64,000 nucleotides of DNA from Sedimenticola sp. (GTDB taxonomy: Bacteria; Pseudomonadota; Gammaproteobacteria; Chromatiales; Chromatiaceae). How positions within the stretch are numbered: position 1 is the stretch's first letter; every line of letters starts with the position of its first letter. Under the pieces are notes generated by a model. It saw nothing but the letters and a program-made list of their open reading frames with translations. It was not told where the DNA came from and did no database searches. Where the stretch lies: contig PKUO01000105.1 of NCBI GenBank assembly GCA_002869585.1, forward strand, positions 62,001-126,000, written 5' to 3'. The position numbers were made by a program, and so were the translations under genes. This document shows positions 48,911 to 58,615 of the stretch, in pieces.

Positions 48911-51571
48911 ATGTCTATGTTGTACTCTAAAATTATGAATAAAGGGACACCAATCACTTTTTCAATAATTGGGTCAATCCTCCTCGCCATCTCTTCCAGT
49001 GCGCAGAAATATGCCCTGGGCATTCCCCTGACATGGCCCAGCTTCATCGTTCCCATTCTTTTTGGCGCCATCTCAGGATTTCTGATCGGCCTCTGGTACT
49101 GCAAGTCCAGAAAATATCTACATAGCCTGAAACAAAACGAAACCCGACTCAAAGCGATATTGGAAGGGGCCTCGGTCGGTATTGTGTTGGCAGATAACAA
49201 CCATAATTTCCTGAGTACAAACCCCGCATTCTGTAATTTTGTCGGCTATACAGAAGAAGAGTTGCAGAAGATGACCTTCCGCGAGATCACTCATCCTGCT
49301 GATATTTCCGCCAATTCACAATTGGTCGATCAGGTGCATGCGGGCAAAATCGATGAATACTCCCTGGACAAGCGTTACATCACCAAGGACGGCCGAACCG
49401 TCTGGGGCCAGGTATCGGTCGCGGTCGTCGAAGAGAAGGGACAATCGAAACAGTTCATTGCCATCTGCAAGGATATAACCAAGGAAAAACTGACCGAGCA
49501 AAAGCTTAGCTTCGAACGCCACTTCAACCAGGCCATGCTGGATACCGTTGGCAGCCTGATTATGGTCATGGACAAGAATGGGCAGATCGTTCGTTTCAAC
49601 AAGGCCTGTGAAAACCTGACCGGTTACTCACTCGAAGAGGTCAAGGGACGCTATCCCTGGGATTTCCTGCTACCCCCGGAAGTCAGAACCACTGTCCAGG
49701 GTGTGTTTGGTCGCCTTGCTGCTGGTGATTTCCCCAACACCCATCAGAACGAGTGGCTGACGCGCAGCGGTGAACGCCGCATTATCAACTGGTCGAATAC
49801 CGCAACCCTCGATGAAAACAACGGTGTCGAGTATGTCATAGCCACAGGTGCGGACATCACGGAACACATCAAGACCGAATCGGAATTACGCCGCCTGAAT
49901 GAAAACAACCAACTGCTGCTCAACTCTGCGGGAGAAGGCATCTTTGGTATCGATCGCGAAGGCCTGTGCACCTTCATTAATCGCGCCGGCCAGGAGTTGT
50001 TTGGCTATCCGGCGAACGAGTTGATTGGCAAGAAAATCCATCTACTGACCCACCATACCCATGCCGACGGCTCCCCATACCCCGAGAGCGAATGTGAAAT
50101 CCAGAAGGTATTCAGAAACGGTGAAGGCATCCGGGTAAACGATGAGATCATGTGGCGCAAGGATGGCACCTCCTTCCCGGCCGAATACTCGGCCTATCCA
50201 ATGACCAGCGATGGGGAGATTTCCGGCACCGTCATCGTGTTCCGCAATGTGACCGATGAGCACGCCATGGTTCGAAAAATGAACTATCTGGCCTCTCACG
50301 ATGCGCTCACCGGCCTTGGCAATCGCTACGCTTTCGAACGCAAACTGCAACAGGCCCTGGAAAATACCGGTAACAATCAGCAGCATACACTCTGCTACCT
50401 CGACCTTGATCAGTTCAAAGTGGTCAACGACACCTGCGGGCATGTCGCAGGCGATGAGATGTTGCGCCAACTCAGCACCATCCTCACCCAGCATCTGCGC
50501 CAGGGCGACACCCTGGGCCGGCTCGGTGGTGACGAATTTGGCCTGCTGCTGGAAGATTGTTCGATCGATGACGCCCACCGCGTGGTCAATGACTTGCGCA
50601 GCGCAGTTCAGGAGTTCCGATTCGTCTGGGACGACAAGACCTTTGCAGTTACTCTGAGCGCCGGCATGGTGCTGATCGATGTCAATACCCCCAGTGTGAC
50701 CGCTGCGCTCAGCCATGCCGATACGGCCTGTTATGCCGCCAAGGAGAGCGGTCGCAACCGGGTACACATTCATCACCCCGACAATAAAGATCTGGTGCGT
50801 CGCCATGGTGAAATGCAGTGGGTATCGCGCATCCATGAGGCCTACGAGGAAAATCGCTTCTATCTGCGCAGACAGAAGATCTTCTCCATAGGTAATGAGT
50901 TGGATGGCAAGGAACGTTTTGAAATCCTCATCGGCCTGCGCGACAGAAACGGCAAACTGGTGCCGCCGGGGGCCTTTCTGCCGGCTGCGGAAAGATACAA
51001 CCTGATGCCGACCATGGATCGCTGGGTGGTGAGAACCGCCCTGAAATGGCTGGTCACGGCCCTCCCCGACCTGGACAGGCTGGACTTCTGCACCATCAAC
51101 CTCTCCGGCACCAGTCTGGCCGACGAACATTTCGCGGACTTCGTAGTTCAGCAATTACACAGTTCCGGAATTGAACCGCATAAACTCTGCTTTGAGATCA
51201 CGGAAACCGCCGCTATTGCAGACCTGCCCCGCGCTTTGCGGTTTATGACTGAGTTGAGAATACTGGGTTGCCTTTTTGCCCTCGACGATTTCGGCAGCGG
51301 CATGTCATCTTTCGCCTACCTGAAAAATCTGCCGGTAGACATACTCAAGATCGACGGCACCTTTGTGCGTGATATCACTCACGACCCGGTTGACCGGGCG
51401 ATGGTAGAGGCGATCAATCAGGTGGGGCATGTCATGGGGCTTGAGACTGTTGCCGAGTATGTTGAAGATGAGGCGATTCTCAATACACTGAAACAGATCG
51501 GCGTTGATTATGCCCAGGGCTATGGCGTCGGCATGCCGGAAGAACTCGTCTGGCCCAACCCATCAAGCTAA
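48911..51571 (+). CDS. Membrane PAS-PAS-PAS-GGDEF-EAL protein
   Basis: An 886-residue protein for cyclic di-GMP turnover. Two N-terminal membrane helices (about 12-32 and 40-63) are followed by three PAS domains (about 80-200, 205-325, 330-450), GGDEF (about 460-620) and EAL (about 640-880). The GGDEF motif is RLGGDEF with RxxD (RQGD) five residues before it. The EAL motif reads EILIGL, with the catalytic Glu kept, and the other sites (DDFGSGMSS, KIDGTF, EYVED) are largely intact. This EAL subtype, with PPGAFLPAAERY, resembles active phosphodiesterases of MorA type. A terminator follows. Confidence 0.92.
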   Translation: MSMLYSKIMNKGTPITFSIIGSILLAISSSAQKYALGIPLTWPSFIVPILFGAISGFLIGLWYCKSRKYLHSLKQNETRLKAILEGASVGIVLADNNHNFLSTNPAFCNFVGYTEEELQKMTFREITHPADISANSQLVDQVHAGKIDEYSLDKRYITKDGRTVWGQVSVAVVEEKGQSKQFIAICKDITKEKLTEQKLSFERHFNQAMLDTVGSLIMVMDKNGQIVRFNKACENLTGYSLEEVKGRYPWDFLLPPEVRTTVQGVFGRLAAGDFPNTHQNEWLTRSGERRIINWSNTATLDENNGVEYVIATGADITEHIKTESELRRLNENNQLLLNSAGEGIFGIDREGLCTFINRAGQELFGYPANELIGKKIHLLTHHTHADGSPYPESECEIQKVFRNGEGIRVNDEIMWRKDGTSFPAEYSAYPMTSDGEISGTVIVFRNVTDEHAMVRKMNYLASHDALTGLGNRYAFERKLQQALENTGNNQQHTLCYLDLDQFKVVNDTCGHVAGDEMLRQLSTILTQHLRQGDTLGRLGGDEFGLLLEDCSIDDAHRVVNDLRSAVQEFRFVWDDKTFAVTLSAGMVLIDVNTPSVTAALSHADTACYAAKESGRNRVHIHHPDNKDLVRRHGEMQWVSRIHEAYEENRFYLRRQKIFSIGNELDGKERFEILIGLRDRNGKLVPPGAFLPAAERYNLMPTMDRWVVRTALKWLVTALPDLDRLDFCTINLSGTSLADEHFADFVVQQLHSSGIEPHKLCFEITETAAIADLPRALRFMTELRILGCLFALDDFGSGMSSFAYLKNLPVDILKIDGTFVRDITHDPVDRAMVEAINQVGHVMGLETVAEYVEDEAILNTLKQIGVDYAQGYGVGMPEELVWPNPSS

Positions 51572-51599
51572 CCGAACTCTTGCAGCCAAAAGTCCAGCA

Positions 51600-51630
51600 G
51601 GATCTCTGTAGGTTATAGAGACCATTTTTT
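51600..51630 (+). terminator. Rho-independent terminator after the GGDEF/EAL gene
   Basis: Arms TCTCTGTA and TATAGAGA (one G-T pair) with flanking GG/CC form a stem around a 3-base loop, followed by six T (51625-51630). It lies 29 bases after the stop codon. On the minus strand a run of A precedes it, so it serves mainly the plus-strand gene. Confidence 0.65.
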
Positions 51631-51651
51631 CACCCTTTACCAATAGGTGAA

Positions 51652-52086
51652 TTAGCGGGAGGATCGGCGCTGATTGCGCTCATCGGTATCCTTCTGATCC
51701 TTCTTCTCGCTGGCTTTGCTCTCCTCTGCCTTATAGCGATCGACAACCTTGTCCAGCACTTTGGTTCTGACGTGTTTTTTCTGCCAGGTTTCCTTCTTGT
51801 CGCTGCAGTCGTTTCTGCTGGCGACGACAATCTTCTCCTGCTCCTTGATAGCGCGTTCCAGCTTTCCGATGAAAGCCCGGTACTCCATCAGTTGGGATGC
51901 CGCCATACCCCGTCGGGCGTTGGCTTCGAACTGCTCCAGGTACTCCTGATGATAGCGTTTCAGCTCTTCGAGCTTGGACTCCTGATCACGAAACTTTTTC
52001 TGCGAGTCACCGAGTTGCTTGGCCGCCTTCTGCTCTTTGGATTTGGCGACGCGCTGCACCGGCTTGAATCGTTTTGATGGGACCAT
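51652..52086 (-). CDS. fliJ: Flagellar export chaperone-like protein FliJ
   Basis: A 144-residue, highly charged, coiled-coil protein (two long helices, about 10-70 and 75-125) of the flagellar export ATPase complex, where it links FliI to FlhA. The sequence is Lys/Glu/Gln-rich, with the family-like EYLEQFEANARRGMAASQLM and MEYRAFIGKLERAI parts. The C-terminal tail is basic. It is the last gene seen of the fliEFGHIJ operon, 35 bases after fliI. Confidence 0.88.
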   Translation of the reverse strand: MVPSKRFKPVQRVAKSKEQKAAKQLGDSQKKFRDQESKLEELKRYHQEYLEQFEANARRGMAASQLMEYRAFIGKLERAIKEQEKIVVASRNDCSDKKETWQKKHVRTKVLDKVVDRYKAEESKASEKKDQKDTDERNQRRSSR

Positions 52087-52121
52087 GGGTCATTTTCCCG
52101 TTTTTATTGGTGGTATGAGGT

Positions 52122-53534
52122 TTATTCAAACTCTTCATCTGGGTTAAACAGCCCTATCAAATCTCCAATGCTCTCCTCCAGAGGGACGGGTGTATTCATA
52201 TCCTGACGCAAAAAACTCTCCAGCGTCGGGATCGCCTCGATCGCCGCATCAATCCGCTCATCCGAGCCGCGCTCATAGGCGCCGACACTGATCAGATCCT
52301 GGTTCTGCCGGTACACCGAATAGAGTTGCTTGAAGCCGCGCGCGGCCTCGATATGCTGTTTACTGGTTATGCCGTTCATCGCCCGACTGATGGATGCCTC
52401 GATGTCGATCGCGGGGTAGTGACCGCTATCGGCCAATTGGCGCGACAGAACGATATGACCATCGAGAATCGCCCGGGCCGCATCGGCGATGGGGTCATTC
52501 TGGTCATCGCCTTCAGTCAGCACGGTGTAGAATGCGGTGATCGAACCACCGCCCTTATCGCCGTTTCCTGCCCGCTCCACCAGTTGCGGCAATTTGGCAA
52601 ACACCGATGGCGGATAGCCCTTGGTCGCCGGTGGCTCGTGAATCGCCAGGGCGATTTCACGCTGCGCCTGGGAAAAACGGGTGAGTGAATCCATCAGCAG
52701 CAACACCTGCTTGCCCTTATCACGAAAATGTTCGGCGATACTGGTGGCCAGCATTGCGCCATGCATGCGTCGCAACGGGGGATTGTCCGCAGGAACGGCA
52801 ACCACCACCGCGCGGGCCAGGCCATCGTCCCCGAGAATATTCTCGACGAACTCCTTCACCTCTCGCCCACGTTCGCCGATCAGGGCGACCACGGTAATAT
52901 CGGCATTGGTGTACTTGGTCATCATGCCAAGCAACACACTTTTGCCCACGCCAGAACCGGCAAACAGCCCCAGCCGTTGTCCTCTGCCGACGCTCAACAG
53001 GGCATTGATGGCCCGAACGCCGACATCCAGGGGCTGATCGATCGGTGATCTGGCCAGTGGGTTATAGGTCTGACCAGTCAGCGGCCGACGTTCGGTGGAG
53101 TGGATCGGCCCTTTGCCATCAAGGGGCTTGCCGGCACCGTCGATCACCCGCCCGAGCAGATGATCGCCTACCGTCGCCTCGCACACCTTCCCCGCGGGCA
53201 CCACCCGCGCATCCTGTTCGAGACCGCGGATATCCCCGGTTGGCATCAGGTACAGGCTCTCGCCGGAAAAGCCGACGACTTCGGCCTCGATGCTGTCGCC
53301 ATTACTACTGATGACATCGCATTGTCCGCCGATGGCGGCGCGACAACCTATCGCCTCCAGCGTCAGACCCACCATGCGGGTGAGACGCCCTTCGACCACC
53401 AGACCACGGGTATCACCCAAACGTTGTTGGCACTGTTTCAGCCGCTCGTTCCAGATCCTGCTTCTGTTTGCCTCGGGTATCGGCACCTCAACCCCCGCTT
53501 CCGTCAGGCGGGGTGGATTCGGATTCACGCTCAT
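52122..53534 (-). CDS. fliI: Flagellum-specific ATPase FliI
   Basis: Drives export of flagellar subunits at the base of the flagellum. The Walker A motif is [15 protein letters not shown]. The F1-ATPase-like core continues through [33 protein letters not shown] and [23 protein letters not shown] prefer the ATG at 53532-53534 ([10 protein letters not shown]) over the frame start at 53552, giving 470 residues (E. coli 457). It overlaps fliH by 47 bases. Confidence 0.96.
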   Translation of the reverse strand: MSVNPNPPRLTEAGVEVPIPEANRSRIWNERLKQCQQRLGDTRGLVVEGRLTRMVGLTLEAIGCRAAIGGQCDVISSNGDSIEAEVVGFSGESLYLMPTGDIRGLEQDARVVPAGKVCEATVGDHLLGRVIDGAGKPLDGKGPIHSTERRPLTGQTYNPLARSPIDQPLDVGVRAINALLSVGRGQRLGLFAGSGVGKSVLLGMMTKYTNADITVVALIGERGREVKEFVENILGDDGLARAVVVAVPADNPPLRRMHGAMLATSIAEHFRDKGKQVLLLMDSLTRFSQAQREIALAIHEPPATKGYPPSVFAKLPQLVERAGNGDKGGGSITAFYTVLTEGDDQNDPIADAARAILDGHIVLSRQLADSGHYPAIDIEASISRAMNGITSKQHIEAARGFKQLYSVYRQNQDLISVGAYERGSDERIDAAIEAIPTLESFLRQDMNTPVPLEESIGDLIGLFNPDEEFE

Positions 53535-54177
53535 CCCCCAGCAACGGGGCAATCAAGGTCGCCAGCCGTGATTCAAGCGTGGCGTCGACCTGCGAGGTAT
53601 TGGTCAGCACCCGGCAACCGCCGCGCGCCAGCACCGGGTCTTCCACGATTTCCCAGCCGATATCATTGTCGCTGACCTCGTACACCTTGCGCACGAAGTC
53701 GGCATCTTCCGGGTGCAGAACCACACGAATGTTGCGCGAGGCGATCGGCAGGATTGACAGCGCCTCACGAACCACGCCGATGATCTGCCCCGGATCGGTC
53801 TTCACCTCGCGGCGCACCAACTGGCGAACCATGGAGATGACCAGTTCCACCAGCGACTGTTCCACCTGGTCATCGAGAATCTTCAGAGGTGACTCGAAGG
53901 TCATCATCAGGGCATCAAGGCGTTGAACCTGTTTTTGAATCAGGGCCTTGCTCTGTTCGAGTCCCTCTTTGTGACCGAATTCGAAACCTTCCCGCTTACC
54001 CTGCTGAAAGCCCTCGTCATAGGCCTGCTTCTGTAACTGTTCCAGTTGTTGCGCGGTCAGCGGCGTGGTGCCCGAGATCATTACATCCTCGCCCTGTTGC
54101 AGGGGACCATCCATATTCGGCGCTTTCCACTGAATGGCGCCCAGATGCTGACCATCGATGATCTTAGACGAACTCAT
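53488..54177 (-). CDS. fliH: Flagellar assembly protein FliH
   Basis: Regulates FliI and tethers it to the C ring. The glycine- and Gln-rich helix [19 protein letters not shown] (GxxxG pattern) is typical of FliH. The C-terminal domain from about residue 115 has [16 protein letters not shown]. The ATG at 54175-54177 ([10 protein letters not shown]) is the likely start, overlapping the fliG end by 14 bases. That gives 229 residues; the frame stays open to 54264. Confidence 0.9.
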   Translation of the reverse strand: MSSSKIIDGQHLGAIQWKAPNMDGPLQQGEDVMISGTTPLTAQQLEQLQKQAYDEGFQQGKREGFEFGHKEGLEQSKALIQKQVQRLDALMMTFESPLKILDDQVEQSLVELVISMVRQLVRREVKTDPGQIIGVVREALSILPIASRNIRVVLHPEDADFVRKVYEVSDNDIGWEIVEDPVLARGGCRVLTNTSQVDATLESRLATLIAPLLGDERESESTPPDGSGG

Positions 54178-55183
54178 CGCCACCTGCGCCTCCCAGACTG
54201 ATCTCACCTGCATCAGACAGGCGTCGAGTGATGGTGAGTATCTCTTTCTGTGATGCCTCGACATCCTTCAGGCGTGCAGGTGCGGCAGCTTCCAGATCAT
54301 CACGCAGCATTTCCGCTGCACGCTTGGACATGTTCTTGAAAATCTTCTCTTTCAACGCCTCATCAGCGCCGCGCAACGCCAGCAGCAGTTGATCCGAAGC
54401 GACTTCACGCAGCAGGGTCTGAATACCCCGGTCATCGATATCGATCAGGTTATCGAAGACAAACATGTTGTCCTGAATCAGTTGCGCGAGATCCTGATCG
54501 GCTGTAGTGATCTGTTCCATGATGTTGCCTTCAATGGCGCCATCGACCAGATTGAGGATATCGGACGCGGTTTTAATGCCACCGAGGCTCGAGGATTTGA
54601 CATTGCTGGCACCGGTGAACTGCTTTTCCAGTATCTCGTCGAGCTCTTTCAAGGCCGCCGGTTGTATGCCATCCAGGGTGGCGATACGCATGATAACGTC
54701 CGGACGCACCCGCTCGGGAAATTCCGATAACACGGCGGCGGCCTGATCGGACTCCAGGAAGGAGAGTACGATGGCGATGATCTGCGGATGTTCGAGCCTG
54801 ATCAACTCGGCAATGGCGCGCGGGTCCATCCATTTCAGCTGTTCCAGCCCCTTGCTGTTGCGTCCCAGCAGAATCCGGTCGATAACACCGCCAGCCTTGT
54901 CTGCACCCAGGGCGGTTGTCAGTATATTGCGGATATATTCATCCGAATCCAGGCCCAGCGCCGTCTGATCCCGCAAGGTATCGACGAACGAACGCATCAC
55001 CTGTTCCATCTGCACCGTGGTGACATTGGTCATCCCTGCCATGGAAAGCCCGAGTTCCTGCACCTCTTTCGGCCCCATATGTGAGAGTATGGTTGCCGCA
55101 TCCTTTTCACCGAGCGCAAGCATCAGGATGGCTGCCCGTTGAATGCCTCTGAGATCGTTCAGTACCTGTTTGTCTTCGGCCAT
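54164..55183 (-). CDS. fliG: Flagellar motor switch protein FliG
   Basis: Rotor protein that meets the stators and sets direction. A 339-residue FliG with the three domains in order. N-terminal: QRAAILMLALGEKDAATILSHM. Middle, with the EHPQ motif: IRLEHPQIIAIVLSFL. C-terminal torque domain: VFDNLIDIDDRGIQTLLREV, with the charged LALRGADEALKEKIFKNMSKR helix. Start ATG at 55181-55183, four bases after the fliF stop. Confidence 0.97.
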   Translation of the reverse strand: MAEDKQVLNDLRGIQRAAILMLALGEKDAATILSHMGPKEVQELGLSMAGMTNVTTVQMEQVMRSFVDTLRDQTALGLDSDEYIRNILTTALGADKAGGVIDRILLGRNSKGLEQLKWMDPRAIAELIRLEHPQIIAIVLSFLESDQAAAVLSEFPERVRPDVIMRIATLDGIQPAALKELDEILEKQFTGASNVKSSSLGGIKTASDILNLVDGAIEGNIMEQITTADQDLAQLIQDNMFVFDNLIDIDDRGIQTLLREVASDQLLLALRGADEALKEKIFKNMSKRAAEMLRDDLEAAAPARLKDVEASQKEILTITRRLSDAGEISLGGAGGDEFV

Positions 55184-55187
55184 CGGC

Positions 55188-56843
55188 TTAACTTTCTTCT
55201 TCGGCTATCCAGCGTTTGACCACCTGGGCAACCCGTTTCGGGTCGTCGGCCACCATCTGCCGTGCGGCATCAAGGGTGTCTGCATACTTTTCCGGACCGG
55301 CCAGTTGCATGTGCTCACGGTCCTGGCCCAAAGCCCGGGTTCCACCACCGTCCAGACTTTCTGCATTCTCACCACCCGCCTCTTCAGCGCTGATCTTCTC
55401 GATTACCGGTGGTGCGGACAGCCGCTTCATGGTTGGCCGCAGAACGAACAGGATCAGGAACAACACCAGCAGCACGCCACCGACCTGCTTGGCCAGATCC
55501 CATACCCAAGGCTGCTCCCAGAGCGGTACTTCAGGCAGGGGTTCAGGAACCGGCGGCACCATGAAGGAGGCGTTGATTACCTTGACACTGTCACCGCGCT
55601 GTACATTGAAGCCAATCGCCTCCTGCACCAGTTGAGTGATTCTGCTGATATCCTCGGGGGTGCGCTCACTGCGCACAACTGCCCCTTCGGCATCGGCAAT
55701 CAAGCGGTCATCGACAACCACGGCCACGGACAGACGACGCAGATCGCCGGTCGAGAGCCGGGTATGACTGATGGTCTTATCAAGTTCGTAGTTGCGTGTA
55801 GCGCGCTTGCTGGAGTTCAACGGCGTGCCCGCGGCGGCATTGGCGCCTTCGCCACCGGCCACTTCCGGTGCCGTGCCAGCTGCCGGCGGCTGATTACTGA
55901 GGGCACCGGGTACACCCTGAGCGGCAGTCAACTGGCTTGCCTGTTCAGTGACCTGTTCGCTGCGCAGTGCAGGCAAATCGGGATTGAAGCGTTCCTGGGT
56001 CTGTTCGGTGACTGTAAAATCCACCTCGGCAGTTACCTGGGCACGCACATTATCAATGCCAAGAATCGGGGTGAGGATATCCTCGATCCGCAGCCGATAA
56101 TGCTCCTCCAGTTTCTTGGTGTAATCAAACTGGCTGGCGGTGAGCATCATCTCGCGGCTGTCAGCGGGATTGCTGAGCATGTTGCCCTTGTGGTCAATCA
56201 GCGTCACCTTGCCCGGCTCCAGCTCCGGCACGCTTGAGGCGACCAGATGGACGATGGAGGTAACCTGTCCCTGCTCCAGTACGCGCCCGGGATAGAGTTT
56301 CAGAACAACCGAGGCGCTGGGTATCTTTTTCTTGCGAACGAACACCGATTGTTTTGGTGTGGCGAGATGGACACGGGCGCTCTCCACGTTGGCCAGCGTA
56401 CTGATGGTCCGGGCCAGTTCGCCTTCCAGCGCCTTGTGGAAGCGCGCCGCTTCAAGGGCGCGGCTGGTGCCAAAGCCGCTCTCTTCCTGGAGCAGTTCAA
56501 AGCCGATTGAATTGCTGCGCGGCAGACCCTGACCGGCAAGCTTCATCCGCGCCTCGTGCAGTTGCGCGCTGGGCACCATCAGGGCGCCGGAGCCTTCGTC
56601 GATTTTGTAGCCAATACCGGCCTGGTCCAGGGCGGTGATCACCTCGGTGATATCTTTTTGGGAGAGACTGCCGTAGAGCAGACCGTAAGAGGGTGTCTGG
56701 GACCAGAGCACAATGGAGACACCCAGGGCGACGCTCAGGGCTATACCCAGCATCACAGCCAACTGTCTTACAATAGGATTGTGCATGATCGGCGTCTGCC
56801 GGGCAGTGATCCTTGATTTACTATCTACGATTTCGGTAGCCAT
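55188..56843 (-). CDS. fliF: Flagellar MS-ring protein FliF
   Basis: Forms the membrane ring on which the flagellum is built. A 551-residue protein with membrane helices at about 27-48 and 440-460 and a periplasmic YscJ/FliF region between. That region contains YGLLYGSLSQKDITEVITAL and GYKIDEGSGALMVPSAQLH. The cytoplasmic C-terminus (about 465-551), which binds FliG, ends in MVADDPKRVAQVVKRWIAEE. It follows fliE by 37 bases. Confidence 0.97.
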   Translation of the reverse strand: MATEIVDSKSRITARQTPIMHNPIVRQLAVMLGIALSVALGVSIVLWSQTPSYGLLYGSLSQKDITEVITALDQAGIGYKIDEGSGALMVPSAQLHEARMKLAGQGLPRSNSIGFELLQEESGFGTSRALEAARFHKALEGELARTISTLANVESARVHLATPKQSVFVRKKKIPSASVVLKLYPGRVLEQGQVTSIVHLVASSVPELEPGKVTLIDHKGNMLSNPADSREMMLTASQFDYTKKLEEHYRLRIEDILTPILGIDNVRAQVTAEVDFTVTEQTQERFNPDLPALRSEQVTEQASQLTAAQGVPGALSNQPPAAGTAPEVAGGEGANAAAGTPLNSSKRATRNYELDKTISHTRLSTGDLRRLSVAVVVDDRLIADAEGAVVRSERTPEDISRITQLVQEAIGFNVQRGDSVKVINASFMVPPVPEPLPEVPLWEQPWVWDLAKQVGGVLLVLFLILFVLRPTMKRLSAPPVIEKISAEEAGGENAESLDGGGTRALGQDREHMQLAGPEKYADTLDAARQMVADDPKRVAQVVKRWIAEEES

Positions 56844-56880
56844 TAAAAATTACGCCTCGTTAAACAGATTCCGAACCGCC

Positions 56881-57198
56881 TTAGATAGGCATGTTCATAA
56901 CATCCTTGTAGGCATCGACCAGTTTGTTTCTAACCTGCACCATGGCCTGGAATGAGATATTCGCCTTTTGCGAAGCGATCATCACCTCCGCCAAATTTAC
57001 GTCACCCTCCCCCAGCTCGAATGACGTCTTCAGTTCACTGGATTTCTGCTGGGCCTGACTCACAGTGTCGATGGATTGTTTCAGCATATCGCCGAAATCC
57101 ACCGCCGAGGCCTGTGGCTTGGGGTTTATTCCACCGGAAGCCTGGGTCGCCAGGGTTCGCATCTGGGCAAGGACTTGGTCAACATTCATTGTGCTCAT
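56881..57198 (-). CDS. fliE: Flagellar hook-basal body protein FliE
   Basis: A 105-residue adaptor between MS ring and rod. The C-terminal family segment LAEVMIASQKANISFQAMVQ and the final KLVDAYKDVMNMPI are diagnostic. The start may be at 57198 (MSTMNVDQV) or at the third-codon-later ATG. It heads fliEFGHIJ and has its own sigma-54 promoter candidate just upstream. Confidence 0.95.
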   Translation of the reverse strand: MSTMNVDQVLAQMRTLATQASGGINPKPQASAVDFGDMLKQSIDTVSQAQQKSSELKTSFELGEGDVNLAEVMIASQKANISFQAMVQVRNKLVDAYKDVMNMPI

Positions 57199-57239
57199 GG
57201 TCTTGAATACCTTATCGCTTTCCGTTCATTAAATTTATA

Positions 57240-57256
57240 TGCAGATTACGCACCAA
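57240..57256 (-). promoter_or_regulatory. Sigma-54 promoter candidate for fliE
   Basis: On the minus strand TTGGTGCGTAATCTGCA has GG and GC ten bases apart, as needed for the -24/-12 elements (consensus TGGCAC-N5-TTGCW). Transcription would start near 57229, about 30 bases before the fliE ATG. It lies between the fleR stop and fliE, fitting FleR/FleQ control. Confidence 0.65.
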
Positions 57257-57262
57257 CTTTTA

Positions 57263-58615
57263 TCAACCCGGGATTGCAACACCCGAATCCCGCAAGCGGG
57301 CAATCTTGTAGCGCAGGGTTCGCTGGCTGATACCGAGTTTCTCAGCGGCATTCTTGCGGTTGCCATTGCCGTCGCGCAGCGCATCGATAATCAACTGTTC
57401 TTCGCGGCTTTTCAGATCGTCGTTGAGATGGCCCTTGTTGTTAAAATCCACGGTTTCCGAACCCCGCGGCTGTTCCTGGCGTATAGACGAATCCATTTCG
57501 AAGGAGAGGTGTTCCGGCAGAATTTCATCGCCACTACACAGGATAAGTGCACGCTGAACGACGTTATCCAGCTCCCGGACATTGCCCGGCCATGAATGAC
57601 TGATAAGGCGCTGTTCGGCAACACGGCTCATCTGTGGTGCCAACCTGCCCTGCTCCGCGCAGTGGCGCTGTAGCATATGTTTTGCCAGCGGCAGAATATC
57701 CCGGGGACGCTCGCGCAGTGCCGGCAGATAGAGCGGAAATACATTCAGACGATAGAACAGGTCTTCACGGAAACGCCCTGCCGCGACCTCTTCGCGCAGA
57801 TTGCGGTTGGAGGTCGCCAACACCCGAACATCCAGGGGTATCAGAGTACGCCCCCCCAGCCGTTCCACCTCGCGTTCCTGGAGAACCCGCAACAACTTGG
57901 CCTGTAGCCCGAGACTCATCTCCGAGATCTCATCCAGCAGCAACGTGCCGCCCTGGGCCTGTTCAAACTTACCCGGTGCCGACTGGTAAGCGCCGGTGTA
58001 CGCCCCTTTTTCATAACCGAAAAGGACCGCTTCTAACATGTTGTCCGGAATTGCCGCGCAGTTGATCGCGACAAAGGGGGACTCGCTTCTCGGCGAGTGC
58101 CTGTGAATGAAACGGGCGTAGACCTCTTTACCCGCACCACTATCACCGGCAATCATCACCGTCACCTCACTCCTGGCAACCCGCTCGGCCAACAGCAGCA
58201 GTTCTCGTGAACGCAGATCTTCGGCAATTACCAGCTGATCTTCACCCTGGTGATGGATAACCGACTTTTCGACCTTTTTCAGCAGCAGTTCCGGTTCGAA
58301 GGGCTTGGCCAGGTAATCAACCGCGCCATCGCGCATGGCGGAAACCGCCTTCTCGATATTGCCGTAGGCGGTCATCAGCAGCACCGGGATATTCGGGTAA
58401 CTGTTTTTAATCCGGGCCAGCAGCTCATTGCCATCCATCGGCCGCATCTGGACATCGCTGATAACCATGCCGACCTGCTCCCTTTCCAGGGCATTCAAGG
58501 CTGAGCGGCCATCACCAACTCCAATTACCTCGTAGTCAGCCAGTTCGAGCGTGTCGCATATGGCTTCACGCAGGGTGGGATCATCTTCAACGACAAGAAT
58601 GGTTGCCTGACTCAT
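57263..58615 (-). CDS. fleR: Sigma-54-dependent response regulator FleR (FlrC type)
   Basis: A 450-residue activator with receiver (about 4-120), AAA+ (about 140-375) and Fis-type DNA-binding domain (about 405-448). The phosphorylated Asp is in MVISDVQMRPMDG. Walker A is GDSGAGKEV, and the sigma-54 contact loop is GAYTGA, a natural variant of GAFTGA. The C-terminal helix-turn-helix includes NRKNAAEKLGISQRTLRYKI. It overlaps fleS by four bases (ATGA) and should activate the later flagellar genes. Confidence 0.94.
   Translation of the reverse strand: MSQATILVVEDDPTLREAICDTLELADYEVIGVGDGRSALNALEREQVGMVISDVQMRPMDGNELLARIKNSYPNIPVLLMTAYGNIEKAVSAMRDGAVDYLAKPFEPELLLKKVEKSVIHHQGEDQLVIAEDLRSRELLLLAERVARSEVTVMIAGDSGAGKEVYARFIHRHSPRSESPFVAINCAAIPDNMLEAVLFGYEKGAYTGAYQSAPGKFEQAQGGTLLLDEISEMSLGLQAKLLRVLQEREVERLGGRTLIPLDVRVLATSNRNLREEVAAGRFREDLFYRLNVFPLYLPALRERPRDILPLAKHMLQRHCAEQGRLAPQMSRVAEQRLISHSWPGNVRELDNVVQRALILCSGDEILPEHLSFEMDSSIRQEQPRGSETVDFNNKGHLNDDLKSREEQLIIDALRDGNGNRKNAAEKLGISQRTLRYKIARLRDSGVAIPG

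Noticed and set aside
50042-51154. Minus-strand open frame of 370 codons
   Set aside because: Antisense to the intact GGDEF/EAL gene; no start context or domain.
48911-51571. Degenerate EAL domain because the motif reads EIL
   Set aside because: The catalytic Glu is kept, and the EILxxL variant with PPGAFLPAAERY occurs in active phosphodiesterases; the remaining motifs are present.
55143-56237. Plus-strand open frame of 364 codons
   Set aside because: Antisense to fliF, which is complete on the minus strand.
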